A stretch of DNA of 49,504 nt from positions 1 to 49,504 of the forward strand of contig JAZBOS010000132.1 of the NCBI GenBank assembly GCA_036351255.1, given 5' to 3'. The DNA is from Bacteroides sp. (lineage in GTDB: Bacteria > Bacteroidota > Bacteroidia > Bacteroidales > UBA7960). The stretch's first letter is position 1. Every line of letters begins with the position of its first letter. The notes below the pieces were generated by a model. The model saw nothing but the letters and a program-made list of their open reading frames with translations, was not told the origin of the DNA and did not search any database. The position numbers and the translations under genes were made by a program. Positions 41,226-49,502 of this stretch are shown here, piece by piece.

Positions 41226-43279
41226 ACGATCCTGACGTGGTAAATATTCATCAAACGCCTTTTGAAAATCTTTTTTACAACGGTAATGTCTTTAAAGGTG
41301 ATGTTGGCATTCTCAAACTGTTTTTCTGCGATTTGGGTATCAATGATTTTTTCCACCAAATCGCTGATGCTTCGTTCGTCGGGTTTGCGCATACTTCTAG
41401 ATGCAGCTTCTACTGAATCGGCCATCATAACCACGGCAGTTTCCTTACTAAAAGGGCGGGGGCCGGGATAAGTAAAGGCTTTGATGTCAGTCTCCACCCC
41501 AGGGTTTTCCTTTTTATGCATGGAAAAAAAGTATCTTGCTGTGGTGGTCCCGTGATGGGTACGGATAAAATCAATGATATATTCAGGGATGTTCTTTTTC
41601 CTTGCCATCTCAATGCCTTCAATCACGTGGCTGATAATGATCCTGGCACTTTCTTCGCGTGGGATGTCATCGTGGGGATTAAAGCCTGAGGCCTGATTTT
41701 CAGTAAAAAACATGGGATTTTTAATCTTTCCGATGTCGTGGTACAAGGCCCCTGTGCGGGTCAAAAGACTGTTGCCACCAATTTGAATGATGGCTTCCTC
41801 AGCAAGGTTGGCTACCTGCAGAGAATGCTGAAATGTTCCGGGAGCATTGAGATTTAACTCCCTCAGAAGGGTATTGTTGGTATCAGCCAGCTCCAGCAAA
41901 GAGAAATCGGTTGGGAGGGCAAAGATCCGCTCAAACAGGAATATGAGCGGGTAGGCAAACAAGGTCAGTGTGGCAGCTCCGCCAAAATAAGCAAAATTTA
42001 TCCAGTCAATACCACGAGTGGTTCCCGTCTGAGCCAGCGAGAGGCCAAAGAATATAGCAGAATAGGTAAGGAAGATCAGCATCACAGTAATGAATAGCTG
42101 GGACCGCCGTCTTAGGTTGACCATGCTAAAAATAGCTACAATACCCGCAACAAACTGCATAAAAACGAACTCAAAACTGCGCGGGACCAAAAAGCCAATA
42201 ATGATAATGGTGATGATATGCACATAAAGCGCCAGGCGGTTATCGAAGAATGCACGAATCAGGATGGGAACGATGCAAACGGGCAAAAGGAAAAGCCAGT
42301 CAACCTCGGCCTTAACCACCTGGCTGGTAATGAACACCAGGATGAACACGGACAGGAGAATCAATACCAGCCTGCGGTTATCGAAGAAAACCTCCCGCCG
42401 GAAAAACCAAAGAAACAAAGCCAGCACAACAATGGAAATGCTTACCAACAGCAGTTGGCCTGCATACAGAACTGTCGCAATAGACGTTTGTCCTGCTTGC
42501 TTTTGAAACTCAGCCTTGAAGGATTCCAGCAGGCGGAACTTCTCGGGCGTCACCAGTTCACCCCGCGAAATGATCTTCTCTCCCTGCTGAACCATGCCCC
42601 GGCTCAGGGGGATCTTGTCCAGCTCCGCTTCGCGCGTCATTTCAGAATACTGATGATCAAAAACAATGTTGGCAGCCATGGCATTTTCAATGAGCGAAAG
42701 CAGGAGGTCACGCTCAAATCCCGCCTCCTTTTCCAGTTGCGTGGAGATCCAAAGGAAAGCCTCACGCATGGTTAAAAAATCAGAGACCCGGCGGCTGGTG
42801 GCTGTGTGTCCTTCGATCAACCTAAAAGCATAATCCGAATTTACTTCCCCCGGGGCTCCTTCGAAGGAAATGACGCCCATACTGAAAACCGAATCGAGCA
42901 AACTGAACCCTTTTTCAAGGTTTTCTTTTCGTGCCTGTCCTTCTGTTTCTCCAAAACGTTTCTGCCATTCACGGTCAAACTCCTGAACAAACCTCATTTC
43001 CTGCTCTTCGGCAATTTCGGGTAAATGTCTGAAAAAAGGCCTGAAGTCTCTGAGTACTTCTGCGCGATCTTCCTCAAGTTCTTCATCGCTTTTGAGAACG
43101 GCAAAGTTAAAGGGTGCAATCAGGTCTTCGTGCAGCCACGGACGCCCCTGCTGATAGTCATAAGCAAAACGCGTCTGACGTGGGAAAAACTGCACGATCA
43201 GCAATATGCTGCCCAAGAAAAGAGCAGCCTTAAACAGATTGGTGAAATGCTTCTGAAACCAATTTATGAGCTTGTCCAT
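41207..43279 (-). CDS. 7TM HD-domain phosphodiesterase, PgpH type
   Basis: The 690-residue inner-membrane protein starts with one helix (about 17-31). A 230-residue periplasmic 7TMR-HDED domain follows (about 45-265). Seven helices cover about residues 268-450. A cytoplasmic HD domain carries FQHSLQVANLAEEA (His485), ALYHDIGK (His514, Asp515), a later H in IISHVIEG and HHGTT. PgpH of Listeria, with this architecture, hydrolyses cyclic di-AMP, so this is the likely role. No diadenylate cyclase is in the window. The 3' end overlaps that of the convergent WbqC-like gene by 19 bp. Confidence 0.92.
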   Translation of the reverse strand: MDKLINWFQKHFTNLFKAALFLGSILLIVQFFPRQTRFAYDYQQGRPWLHEDLIAPFNFAVLKSDEELEEDRAEVLRDFRPFFRHLPEIAEEQEMRFVQEFDREWQKRFGETEGQARKENLEKGFSLLDSVFSMGVISFEGAPGEVNSDYAFRLIEGHTATSRRVSDFLTMREAFLWISTQLEKEAGFERDLLLSLIENAMAANIVFDHQYSEMTREAELDKIPLSRGMVQQGEKIISRGELVTPEKFRLLESFKAEFQKQAGQTSIATVLYAGQLLLVSISIVVLALFLWFFRREVFFDNRRLVLILLSVFILVFITSQVVKAEVDWLFLLPVCIVPILIRAFFDNRLALYVHIITIIIIGFLVPRSFEFVFMQFVAGIVAIFSMVNLRRRSQLFITVMLIFLTYSAIFFGLSLAQTGTTRGIDWINFAYFGGAATLTLFAYPLIFLFERIFALPTDFSLLELADTNNTLLRELNLNAPGTFQHSLQVANLAEEAIIQIGGNSLLTRTGALYHDIGKIKNPMFFTENQASGFNPHDDIPREESARIIISHVIEGIEMARKKNIPEYIIDFIRTHHGTTTARYFFSMHKKENPGVETDIKAFTYPGPRPFSKETAVVMMADSVEAASRSMRKPDERSISDLVEKIIDTQIAEKQFENANITFKDITVVKKIFKRRLMNIYHVRIVYPSLN

Positions 43280-43381
43280 TACCTCAGGATTATGACCACG
43301 AATTTAACAATTAATCCTAAAGAAGGTTATGCATATCTATTCAACCATTTTATTGAAGATGGGTTTATCTTTTATAAATTT

Positions 43382-43389
43382 TATCTTTG
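43382..43389 (+). promoter_or_regulatory. Promoter -7 box of the NlpC/P60 gene
   Basis: TATCTTTG matches TAnnTTTG and lies 31 bp before ATG 43421. Confidence 0.5.
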
Positions 43390-43420
43390 TAAAAACATTC
43401 ATCGTATTCGTTACTAATTT

Positions 43421-44221
43421 ATGAAGCAAGGAATTTGCCTGTTAAGCGTGGCCGGGCTAAGGTCAGAACCTGATTCCCGAAGCGAATTGGTCAGCCAGCT
43501 TGTGTTTGGCGACCTTTTTGAGATTGTTGACGATCAAAAAGACTGGCTGCAGATTCGTATGCTTTACGACCATTACCTGGGATGGGTTAGTGCCAACCAG
43601 GTGCAATTGCTTACTGATTCCGATTTTTCTGATCTGCAGCAAAGCCCGCAAACCATCAATACCGACTTGATCAAGTTGATTGAAGACCGCACCCAGAATA
43701 CAAGTTTTCCTATAGGTGCCGGAAGTACATTCTATTTTTACGAAGCGGGCAATCTCAGCGTGGCAGGAAAAGTCTTCCAATACAACGGAGCCGTAAACCA
43801 GGAATTTCCAGCCAAGCCATCTCTACTCACTGAATATGCCCTGCTATTTCTGAATACACCCTATTTGTGGGGAGGACGATCGCCCTTTGGAATCGATTGT
43901 TCAGGTTTCATGCAGTTGGTCTTCAAGATGGGAGGAATAAAAATTCCCCGCGACGCTGCTGTGCAAGCCACACAAGGCGATACCATCCACCTGATCAATG
44001 AAGCATTGCCTGGCGACCTGTTGTTTTTCGACAATGAAGAGCAGCAAATCACCCATGTGGGCATGCTGATCAACGAAGGCCACATCATTCACGCCCATGG
44101 GAAAGTACGGGTTGATCTGATCGATCACAATGGCATTTTCAGCCGCGATATCAGGAGATACACCCATTCGCTCAGGCTAATCAAAAGAATTAAGCCAAAC
44201 CCAAACAATATTTTGGGTTAA
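43421..44221 (+). CDS. NlpC/P60 peptidase with SH3 domain
   Basis: The 266-residue protein has an N-terminal bacterial SH3 domain (about 8-65, GDLFEIVDDQKDWLQIRM, GWVSANQVQLL), a second SH3-like middle part (65-130) and a C-terminal NlpC/P60 domain. The catalytic Cys160 is in FGIDCSGFMQLVF and His212 in THVGMLINEG, with His224 in HIIHAHGK as third residue. The order matches YkfC-type gamma-D-glutamyl-L-diamino acid endopeptidases, which cut recycled murein peptides. There is no signal peptide, so it should act in the cytoplasm on imported peptides. It precedes thrS by 90 bp but has its own promoter box. Confidence 0.92.
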   Translation: MKQGICLLSVAGLRSEPDSRSELVSQLVFGDLFEIVDDQKDWLQIRMLYDHYLGWVSANQVQLLTDSDFSDLQQSPQTINTDLIKLIEDRTQNTSFPIGAGSTFYFYEAGNLSVAGKVFQYNGAVNQEFPAKPSLLTEYALLFLNTPYLWGGRSPFGIDCSGFMQLVFKMGGIKIPRDAAVQATQGDTIHLINEALPGDLLFFDNEEQQITHVGMLINEGHIIHAHGKVRVDLIDHNGIFSRDIRRYTHSLRLIKRIKPNPNNILG

Positions 44222-44277
44222 ATGTTCCTCTTATGGCTTTTTTTGCAAAATAGCTGAAATAATCGGCTAATTTTTTG

Positions 44278-44285
44278 TATTTTTG
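44278..44285 (+). promoter_or_regulatory. Promoter -7 box of the thrS operon
   Basis: TATTTTTG matches the -7 consensus, 26 bp before ATG 44312. The leader is too short for a T-box or an E. coli-like thrS operator. Confidence 0.45.
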
Positions 44286-44311
44286 CGCCCTGAAAATCCG
44301 AAAGGTCCCTT

Positions 44312-46249
44312 ATGATAAAAATAACATTTCCAGATAATTCCGTACGCGAATATCGTGAAGGTATAACAGGTTTGGAGATCGCACAAAGCATCAGCGAGGG
44401 TTTGGCCCGTAAAGTGCTTTCCATTAGCGTCAATGGCGAAGTGAAAGATCTCACCCGCCCCATCCATCAAGATGCCCGCATTAAACTGCATACCTGGGAA
44501 GAGGAAGAAGGCAAGGCTACCATGTGGCACTCGTCGGCTCACATCATGGCTAGCGCGATCGAGTCGCTTTACCCCGGCACCAAATTTGGCATCGGGCCCG
44601 ATATCGAAAACGGTTTCTATTACGACATCGATCTGGGTGACCAAGTCCTTTCGAGTAACGATTTTGAAAAGATTGAAAAGAAAATGCTTGAGATCGCTCG
44701 CGAGAAGCAGCCCTTTGTGCGCCGCGAAGTCCCCAAGCAGGAAGCCCTGGATTTCTATTCCAATAAAGGCGATGAATACAAGGTTGACCTGATCAGTGAT
44801 CTGGAAGATGGCACCATCAGTTTCTACGAATCGGGCGATTTTACAGATCTGTGCCGCGGCCCTCACCTGCCCGACACCAGCCCCATCAAAGCCGTTAAAT
44901 TGCTGGCCCTGGCCGGCGCCTACTGGCGTGGCGACGAAAGCCGCAAACAGCTTACCCGCGTTTACGGTATCACCTTCCCAAAGCAGAAAGACCTGGATGA
45001 ATACCTGGTGATGCTTGAGGAAGCCAAAAAACGTGACCACCGCAAGATAGGCAAGGAGCTCGAACTGTTTGCCTTCTCGGCAAACGTGGGACAGGGACTC
45101 CCCCTCTGGCTGCCCAAGGGCGCCGAACTGTGCGAGAACCTCGAGAAATTCCTGAAAAAGGTACAGCGCAAGGCAGGTTATCTGCCTGTAATCACCCCGC
45201 ACATCGGAGGCAAAAACCTCTACATGACCAGCGGCCACTATGAGAAATACGGCAAAGATTCATTCCAGCCCATTTCAACTCCGGCCGAAGGCGAAGAGTT
45301 CATGCTAAAACCCATGAACTGCCCCCACCACTGCGAGATTTATAAAACCAAACAATACAGTTACAAAGACCTGCCCGTGCGCTTTGCCGAGTTTGGAACG
45401 GTTTACCGTTACGAACAAAGCGGTGAATTGCATGGACTGACCCGCGTAAGGGGTTTTACCCAAGACGATGCGCACATCTTCTGCCGCCCCGACCAGGTGA
45501 AGGAAGAGTTCACCAAGGTGATCGACATCGTGCTGTATATTTTCAATGCCCTTGATTTTAAGGATTACAGCGTTCAGATCTCCCTCCGCGATCCCGACAA
45601 CCACGAAAAATACATTGGCACCGACGAGAACTGGGAGAAAGCTGAACAGGCCATCATCGAGGCAACCCGCGAAAAAGGCCTGCAGGCAACCATCGTGCCC
45701 GGCGAAGCCGCATTTTACGGGCCCAAACTCGACTTCATGGTGAAGGATGCCCTGGGCCGCAAATGGCAGCTGGGTACCATTCAGGTAGACTACAACCTGC
45801 CCGAACGCTTCGAACTCGAATATATCGGAAGCGACAACCAGAAGCACCGCCCCGTGATGATTCACAGGGCTCCCTTTGGTTCAATGGAGCGCTTCGTTGC
45901 TGTTCTGATTGAACATTGCGCCGGTAATTTCCCCCTTTGGCTTGCCCCCGATCAGGCTATCATCCTGCCTATCAGCGACAAGTATCAGATTTATGCAAAA
46001 AAAGTTTTAAATTTGCTGAATAATGCCGAAATTCGCACCCTCATTGACGAGCGCAGTGAAAAAACCGGCAAAAAGATCCGGGATGCCGAGACACGCAAGA
46101 TTCCCTACATGTTGATTGTCGGAGAGAAGGAAGAAACAGATGGCACGGTTTCTGTAAGGAAACATGGCCATGGTGATCTTGGAACCTTCACCATAGCAGA
46201 ATTTGTTAAATTGATTCAGGAAGACATCAATAGTGTCACTGAATTTTAA
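44312..46249 (+). CDS. thrS: Threonine-tRNA ligase
   Basis: ThrRS charges tRNA-Thr. The 645-residue protein has the TGS domain (1-62, [17 protein letters not shown]), the editing domain with [17 protein letters not shown] (about 73-90) and DLCRGPHLP, the class II catalytic core with zinc ligands in [30 protein letters not shown] and [13 protein letters not shown], and the C-terminal anticodon-binding domain (about 540-640). All zinc and catalytic signatures are intact. The gene opens the operon thrS-infC-rpmI-rplT, a conserved order in many bacteria. Confidence 0.98.
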   Translation: MIKITFPDNSVREYREGITGLEIAQSISEGLARKVLSISVNGEVKDLTRPIHQDARIKLHTWEEEEGKATMWHSSAHIMASAIESLYPGTKFGIGPDIENGFYYDIDLGDQVLSSNDFEKIEKKMLEIAREKQPFVRREVPKQEALDFYSNKGDEYKVDLISDLEDGTISFYESGDFTDLCRGPHLPDTSPIKAVKLLALAGAYWRGDESRKQLTRVYGITFPKQKDLDEYLVMLEEAKKRDHRKIGKELELFAFSANVGQGLPLWLPKGAELCENLEKFLKKVQRKAGYLPVITPHIGGKNLYMTSGHYEKYGKDSFQPISTPAEGEEFMLKPMNCPHHCEIYKTKQYSYKDLPVRFAEFGTVYRYEQSGELHGLTRVRGFTQDDAHIFCRPDQVKEEFTKVIDIVLYIFNALDFKDYSVQISLRDPDNHEKYIGTDENWEKAEQAIIEATREKGLQATIVPGEAAFYGPKLDFMVKDALGRKWQLGTIQVDYNLPERFELEYIGSDNQKHRPVMIHRAPFGSMERFVAVLIEHCAGNFPLWLAPDQAIILPISDKYQIYAKKVLNLLNNAEIRTLIDERSEKTGKKIRDAETRKIPYMLIVGEKEETDGTVSVRKHGHGDLGTFTIAEFVKLIQEDINSVTEF

Positions 46250-46271
46250 TGCATTAATATTCACTAAACAT

Positions 46272-46277
46272 AGGAGG
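46272..46277 (+). promoter_or_regulatory. Shine-Dalgarno of infC
   Basis: AGGAGG is a perfect anti-16S complement, with 8 bp to the ATA at 46286. Strong Shine-Dalgarno sites are otherwise absent from the window, as usual in Bacteroidota, so it marks the infC start. Confidence 0.75.
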
Positions 46278-46285
46278 AACGAAGT

Positions 46286-46855
46286 ATAGCAGCACCATTC
46301 AAACCCCGCCCCGGTGGCAGGCGCTTTGTAAAAAAAGAAGACCCGCATGCCATTAACGAAAAGATCAAGGCACCCGTGGTAAGGGTGGTTGGCGACAATG
46401 TTGAACCCGCCATTATCCCTATCAGGGAGGCACTGGCGATGGCCGAAGCACAAGGTTATGACCTGGTGGAGATCGCTCCAACAGCCAACCCGCCCGTGTG
46501 CAAAATCATGGATTACAAAAAGTTTCTTTACGAACAGAAAAAGAAACAAAAAGAAATTAAGGCCAATGCCGCCAAAATTGTTGTCAAAGAAATCAGGCTA
46601 GGGCCCAACACCGACGAACACGACTTTAACTTTAAACTGAAGCATGGCATCAAATTCCTTGAGGAAGGCGCCAAACTGAAGGTATACGTTTTCTTCAAAG
46701 GCCGCTCCATCATTTACAAGGAACAGGGTGAAGTTATCCTGCTGCGCTTTGCCCAGGAAGTGGAAGAAATCGGAAAAGTTGAACAGATGCCCAAACTTGA
46801 GGGAAAACGAATGATCATGCTGATCGCTCCCAAGAAATCACCAAAGAAAAACTAA
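46286..46855 (+). CDS. infC: Translation initiation factor IF-3 with non-canonical ATA start
   Basis: IF-3 binds the 30S subunit and enforces start-codon choice. The frame is open from the TAG at 46271 and holds no ATG, GTG or TTG until GTG 46373/46376, which lies inside the conserved N-terminal domain ([17 protein letters not shown]). The reading from ATA 46286 gives 189 residues, beginning (M)[35 protein letters not shown], and ending in the C-terminal domain [21 protein letters not shown] perfect AGGAGG lies 8 bp upstream. E. coli infC starts with AUU, which lets IF-3 limit its own synthesis; ATA here would do the same. It follows thrS after 36 bp. Confidence 0.9.
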   Translation: MAAPFKPRPGGRRFVKKEDPHAINEKIKAPVVRVVGDNVEPAIIPIREALAMAEAQGYDLVEIAPTANPPVCKIMDYKKFLYEQKKKQKEIKANAAKIVVKEIRLGPNTDEHDFNFKLKHGIKFLEEGAKLKVYVFFKGRSIIYKEQGEVILLRFAQEVEEIGKVEQMPKLEGKRMIMLIAPKKSPKKN

Positions 46856-46890
46856 TGTTCATTGTTTAATAACCCGTAAATTGTTTTGTA

Positions 46891-47085
46891 ATGCCTAAGA
46901 TGAAAACCAAATCCGGAGCAAAGAAGCGTTTCACGCTTACCGCTACCGGACGCGTGAAGCGTAAACATGCATACAAGAGTCACATTCTGACCAAGAAAAC
47001 CACTAAGCAGAAAAGAAACCTGACTCAAACCGGCTTGGTTAGCAAGGCCGACGAGAAGAACATCAAAGCGATGCTCGTAAAGTAA
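46891..47085 (+). CDS. rpmI: 50S ribosomal protein L35
   Basis: The 64-residue basic protein begins [20 protein letters not shown] and has the typical [19 protein letters not shown] segment of L35, a small component of the large ribosomal subunit. Length is exact for the family. It lies 35 bp after infC and 83 bp before rplT in the conserved IF3-L35-L20 order. Confidence 0.98.
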   Translation: MPKMKTKSGAKKRFTLTATGRVKRKHAYKSHILTKKTTKQKRNLTQTGLVSKADEKNIKAMLVK

Positions 47086-47106
47086 ACACCATTTTAAAAA
47101 ACCTTT

Positions 47107-47149
47107 GTTTAGCCAAAAAAGACTTTCCCGCGTGAGGAAAGCGCTAAAC
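47107..47149 (+). promoter_or_regulatory. Stem-loop between rpmI and rplT
   Basis: GTTTAGC (47107-47113) pairs with GCTAAAC (47143-47149), and inside it CTTTCC (47123-47128) pairs with GGAAAG (47136-47141) around the loop CGCGTGA. The 9-nt bulge on the 5' side is A-rich. The fold lies 19 bp before the rplT ATG, where it could control translation, for instance through L20 binding as in other bacteria. Confidence 0.6.
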
Positions 47150-47168
47150 GAACAAAAAACGAAAAATT

Positions 47169-47516
47169 ATGCCAAGATCAGTTAACAAAGTTGCTTCGAG
47201 AGCGAAACGCAAGAAGCTGCTGAAACTCACCAAAGGATACTTTGGGGGTCGTAAAAACTTATTAACCGTAGCCAAGAATACCTGGGAAAAAGGACAAACC
47301 TATGCCTACCGCGACAGGCGCAACAAGAAAAGGGAATTCCGCAAACTGTGGATCCAACGCATCAACGCAGGTGCAAGGCAGTATGGCTTGAGCTACTCGC
47401 AATTTATCGGTAAATTAAACGCCAAGGATATCCAGATCAACCGCAAGGTCCTTGCCGATCTGGCCATGAACAATCCCGAGGCTTTCAAAGCTATCGTCGA
47501 TTCTGTCCAGGACTAA
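47169..47516 (+). CDS. rplT: 50S ribosomal protein L20
   Basis: The 115-residue protein shows the basic N-terminal extension [20 protein letters not shown] and the globular part [34 protein letters not shown] and the conserved ending of L20. L20 is needed for early large-subunit assembly and in several bacteria represses its own operon by binding the mRNA. It is the last gene of the operon, and a terminator follows 21 bp after the stop. Confidence 0.98.
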   Translation: MPRSVNKVASRAKRKKLLKLTKGYFGGRKNLLTVAKNTWEKGQTYAYRDRRNKKREFRKLWIQRINAGARQYGLSYSQFIGKLNAKDIQINRKVLADLAMNNPEAFKAIVDSVQD

Positions 47517-47537
47517 ATTTAAAAGAACATTAGTGAG

Positions 47538-47560
47538 AAGGGAGCCCAAAAAGCTCCCTT
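47538..47560 (+). terminator. Terminator of the thrS-infC-rpmI-rplT operon
   Basis: AAGGGAGC (47538-47545) and GCTCCCTT (47553-47560) form an 8-bp stem with a 7-nt loop and a following run of T. Confidence 0.93.
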
Positions 47561-47654
47561 TTTTTATTCTATCCTGCTTGGTTAAACGGGTGAGGCAAAG
47601 GGCCTTCGTGCCCATGCAGCCATCATCCTGTCCTTACTGAGCCTATTTCAATAC

Positions 47655-47689
47655 ATTTTTCATTCTTCATTTTTAATTTTTCATTTTTC
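47655..47689 (+). repeat. 7-bp phased ATTTTTC array
   Basis: ATTTTTC, ATTCTTC, ATTTTTA, ATTTTTC and ATTTTTC start at 47655, 47662, 47669, 47676 and 47683. The 7-bp phase is exact. It ends 11 bp before element D. Confidence 0.65.
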
Positions 47690-47699
47690 CCTTTCCACC

Positions 47700-47784
47700 C
47701 TCCACTGACCTGCCACAGACCTACCACGGTCGTGTGTTCTCGAACCTTACACGACCATGGTACGAGCATGGTATGGAGGAGGTA
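47700..47784. repeat. 11-bp phased inverted-repeat element D
   Basis: Left units CTCCACTGACC (47700), TGCCACAGACC (47711) and TACCACGGTCG (47722) precede an 8-bp centre TGTGTTCT (47733-47740). Right units are CGAACCTTACA (47741), CGACCATGGTA (47752), CGAGCATGGTA (47763) and TGGAGGAGGTA (47774). The unit cores are unlike those of A and C but match the outer right units of element B. The inner arms (29-35 and 49-55 of the 477xx block) pair perfectly. Confidence 0.85.
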
Positions 47785-47963
47785 TTAAATTGTTCGTCAA
47801 ACAAATACCCTTTTAAGATAAAATAAATTATTGCCTGAAAAACAAAAGAAATAAATGGTCAGATGCTATAACCCGTTCTGAACCAGCAGATTAATTAATA
47901 AAATCTTGGCTTAAAAGAAATGATTTCTTACCGCAGTCTTTTCCATGACAGGGAAGTTTGCCC

Positions 47964-48638
47964 CTACCCTTTTTCGATCAGGGCCAGAAACTCACTGATC
48001 ATCATAGCGGTGGCACCCCAGATAACCTGCTCGTTGATCACGTAACAAGGGGTTTGAAGGCGATATCCCCCAATGAGGGTCAGTTCACGGGTTTGACAAT
48101 GGGTTGGCTGAAAGAAATCACTCAGTTCAATTTCCAGGATACTTTCCACTTCCAGCGGATCGGCAATAAACTGCGGGCGCTCCATGGTTATTCCCACGTA
48201 AGGGCTTACAATGTAATTGCTTGGAGGGATAAACAGGTCGGAAAGTTTCCCCACCATTTCGACGGAACCAGGGTGTACTCCAACCTCTTCGTGGGTTTCG
48301 CGAAGAGCGGTGAATTCGAGGCCCGGGTCATTGGGTTCGAAGCGTCCGCCGGGGAAGGCGATCTGCCCGCTGTGGGCGCCGTTGTATTGAGGCCGCTGGA
48401 TAAAGACAGTAGACGTATTGCCATTGGCAAGCGGATAGAAAAGAAACAGCACTGCGCTTTGGGTGGCCCCTTTGCCCTTGCCCAGCGACATGATTTCCTG
48501 CTTACGGTTGGTGGGTGCCATCCTGAGCTGTGACTCCATCCCTGGAAGCTGGTGGAAGGGCAGGCTGCGCAAAAAAGGGACAAAAGCGCTGAATTTGGTT
48601 ATCCTGTCGGGAATGATGCTATTTTGAACAACAGACAT
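47964..48638 (-). CDS. Nudix hydrolase, CoA pyrophosphatase type
   Basis: The 224-residue protein contains the Nudix box at residues 97-121 (GGRFEPNDPG then ALRETHEEVGV), which holds the metal-binding REx2EE residues. The preceding HSGQIAFPGG belongs to the UPF0035/NudL motif of enzymes that split CoA and related nucleotides into phosphopantetheine and 3',5'-ADP. Length is typical. The substrate class is inferred from that motif. It is convergent with rplT across the gap that carries element D. Confidence 0.9.
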   Translation of the reverse strand: MSVVQNSIIPDRITKFSAFVPFLRSLPFHQLPGMESQLRMAPTNRKQEIMSLGKGKGATQSAVLFLFYPLANGNTSTVFIQRPQYNGAHSGQIAFPGGRFEPNDPGLEFTALRETHEEVGVHPGSVEMVGKLSDLFIPPSNYIVSPYVGITMERPQFIADPLEVESILEIELSDFFQPTHCQTRELTLIGGYRLQTPCYVINEQVIWGATAMMISEFLALIEKG

Positions 48639-48666
48639 AAAGGGACTATGAAAAAATCAAAAGGCG

Positions 48667-48674
48667 TACATTTG
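48667..48674 (+). promoter_or_regulatory. Promoter -7 box of the YiiX-like gene
   Basis: TACATTTG matches TAnnTTTG and lies 41 bp before ATG 48716. Confidence 0.45.
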
Positions 48675-48715
48675 CAGAAACAGGGTAAAATTACCCCAAT
48701 TCTGTTAAAGCAACA

Positions 48716-49381
48716 ATGAAGACCTCCGCTTTGTTTGCCCGTCTTGCACTTCTTTGTTTCCTGCTTATGAGCGGGATAGCTTCCTGCAGCCTTTTTTCAG
48801 GAAAAGAAGAGCAAAACCCAGGCTACCAGCTTTCGCAGGAGGAACTGGCACTGCTTCAGCCGGGTGATTTGATCTTAAGGCAAGGTTTCGGGGTGGTAAG
48901 CCAGGCCATTCGCGAATACCTGGACGAAGACATCAGGGTCTCGCACGTGGCCTTGCTGAGCCTTGACCCAAAAGATGGCTGGCAGGTCGTTCAGTCCATT
49001 TCCCAAAGGGTTTCGAAGGTGGATGGTGTGCAAAAGCAAGACCTTCCCTCCTTTGTCAGCGAAAGCGAAACCAATAGTATTCTGGTGGTGCGGTTCAAGG
49101 GTTACTGCAAGGAACCCGGCCTGAACCTGCGCGTGGAAGAGGCTGGCCTGAAGTACCTTGAACAGGAAGTCCCTTTTGATCACAGCTTCAGCCTGGAGGA
49201 CAGCACCCGGTTCTTTTGTTCGGAACTGATCTGGCGCATTTTCCTCAAAGAAGCGGGTGTTGATATTTTCGAAAAGATGAACAAGGACGTGCGGAAGGAG
49301 CGTCTGCAGTTCGCTTCCTTCTTTGACCCCGAGCACTTTGAGGTGATCATCGATCACCACCCGCTTTACGATTCTAGGTAA
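48716..49381 (+). CDS. YiiX-like permuted NlpC/P60 lipoprotein
   Basis: The 221-residue protein has a lipoprotein signal peptide with lipobox SGIASC (lipidated Cys24). The mature domain is of the YiiX/YebB group of circularly permuted papain-like hydrolases: LLQPGDLILRQG, the catalytic histidine His77 in DIRVSHVALL, and catalytic Cys168 in TRFFCSELIWRIF near the C-terminus. Members are thought to cut amide or ester bonds, possibly in cell-wall peptides or lipids; the substrate is not known. It should be anchored in the outer or inner membrane. Its last 8 bases overlap the end of the convergent photolyase gene. Confidence 0.87.
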   Translation: MKTSALFARLALLCFLLMSGIASCSLFSGKEEQNPGYQLSQEELALLQPGDLILRQGFGVVSQAIREYLDEDIRVSHVALLSLDPKDGWQVVQSISQRVSKVDGVQKQDLPSFVSESETNSILVVRFKGYCKEPGLNLRVEEAGLKYLEQEVPFDHSFSLEDSTRFFCSELIWRIFLKEAGVDIFEKMNKDVRKERLQFASFFDPEHFEVIIDHHPLYDSR

Positions 49382-49502
49382 GGGCCTTTTTGTAAACGGC
49401 AAGACACCTTTCGCGGGCTGCCTTGTGGTCAACAATGGGTTCTGGATAATTTTCCGAATCCAGTTCAGGAATCCATTCCTTCACAAAGATTCCTTCGGGG
49501 TC
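49374..49502 (-). CDS. Deoxyribodipyrimidine photolyase, C-terminal fragment (cut by window edge)
   Basis: The minus strand reads from the window edge to TAG at 49376-49374 and gives 42 residues: DPEGIFVKEWIPELDS, then ENYPEPIVDHKAARERCLAVY and a short tail. This is the usual C-terminus of FAD-binding photolyases and cryptochromes (D-x-x-G-x-F/Y-V-x-x-W-x-P-E-L and YP-x-PIVDH-x-x-ARER). The enzyme uses light to split pyrimidine dimers in DNA. Only the end is visible, so a cryptochrome-like relative is not excluded. The stop overlaps the end of the YiiX-like gene. Confidence 0.85.
   Translation of the reverse strand, partial: DPEGIFVKEWIPELDSENYPEPIVDHKAARERCLAVYKKALT

Larger units (their letters stand above)
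47517..47963. other. 447-bp gap between convergent rplT and Nudix gene
   Basis: It holds the operon terminator, an ATTTTTC heptamer array (47655-47689) and the 11-bp phased element D (47700-47784). The stretch 47790-47960 is AT-rich without recognisable content. Confidence 0.6.

Noticed and set aside
44222..44311. T-box or thrS autoregulatory leader
   Set aside because: The leader after the -7 box is about 20-25 nt, too short for such structures, and no T-box motif is seen.
44267..45238. 323-codon minus-strand frame opposite thrS
   Set aside because: thrS on the plus strand is unambiguous; the reverse frame has no domain and crosses the thrS promoter.
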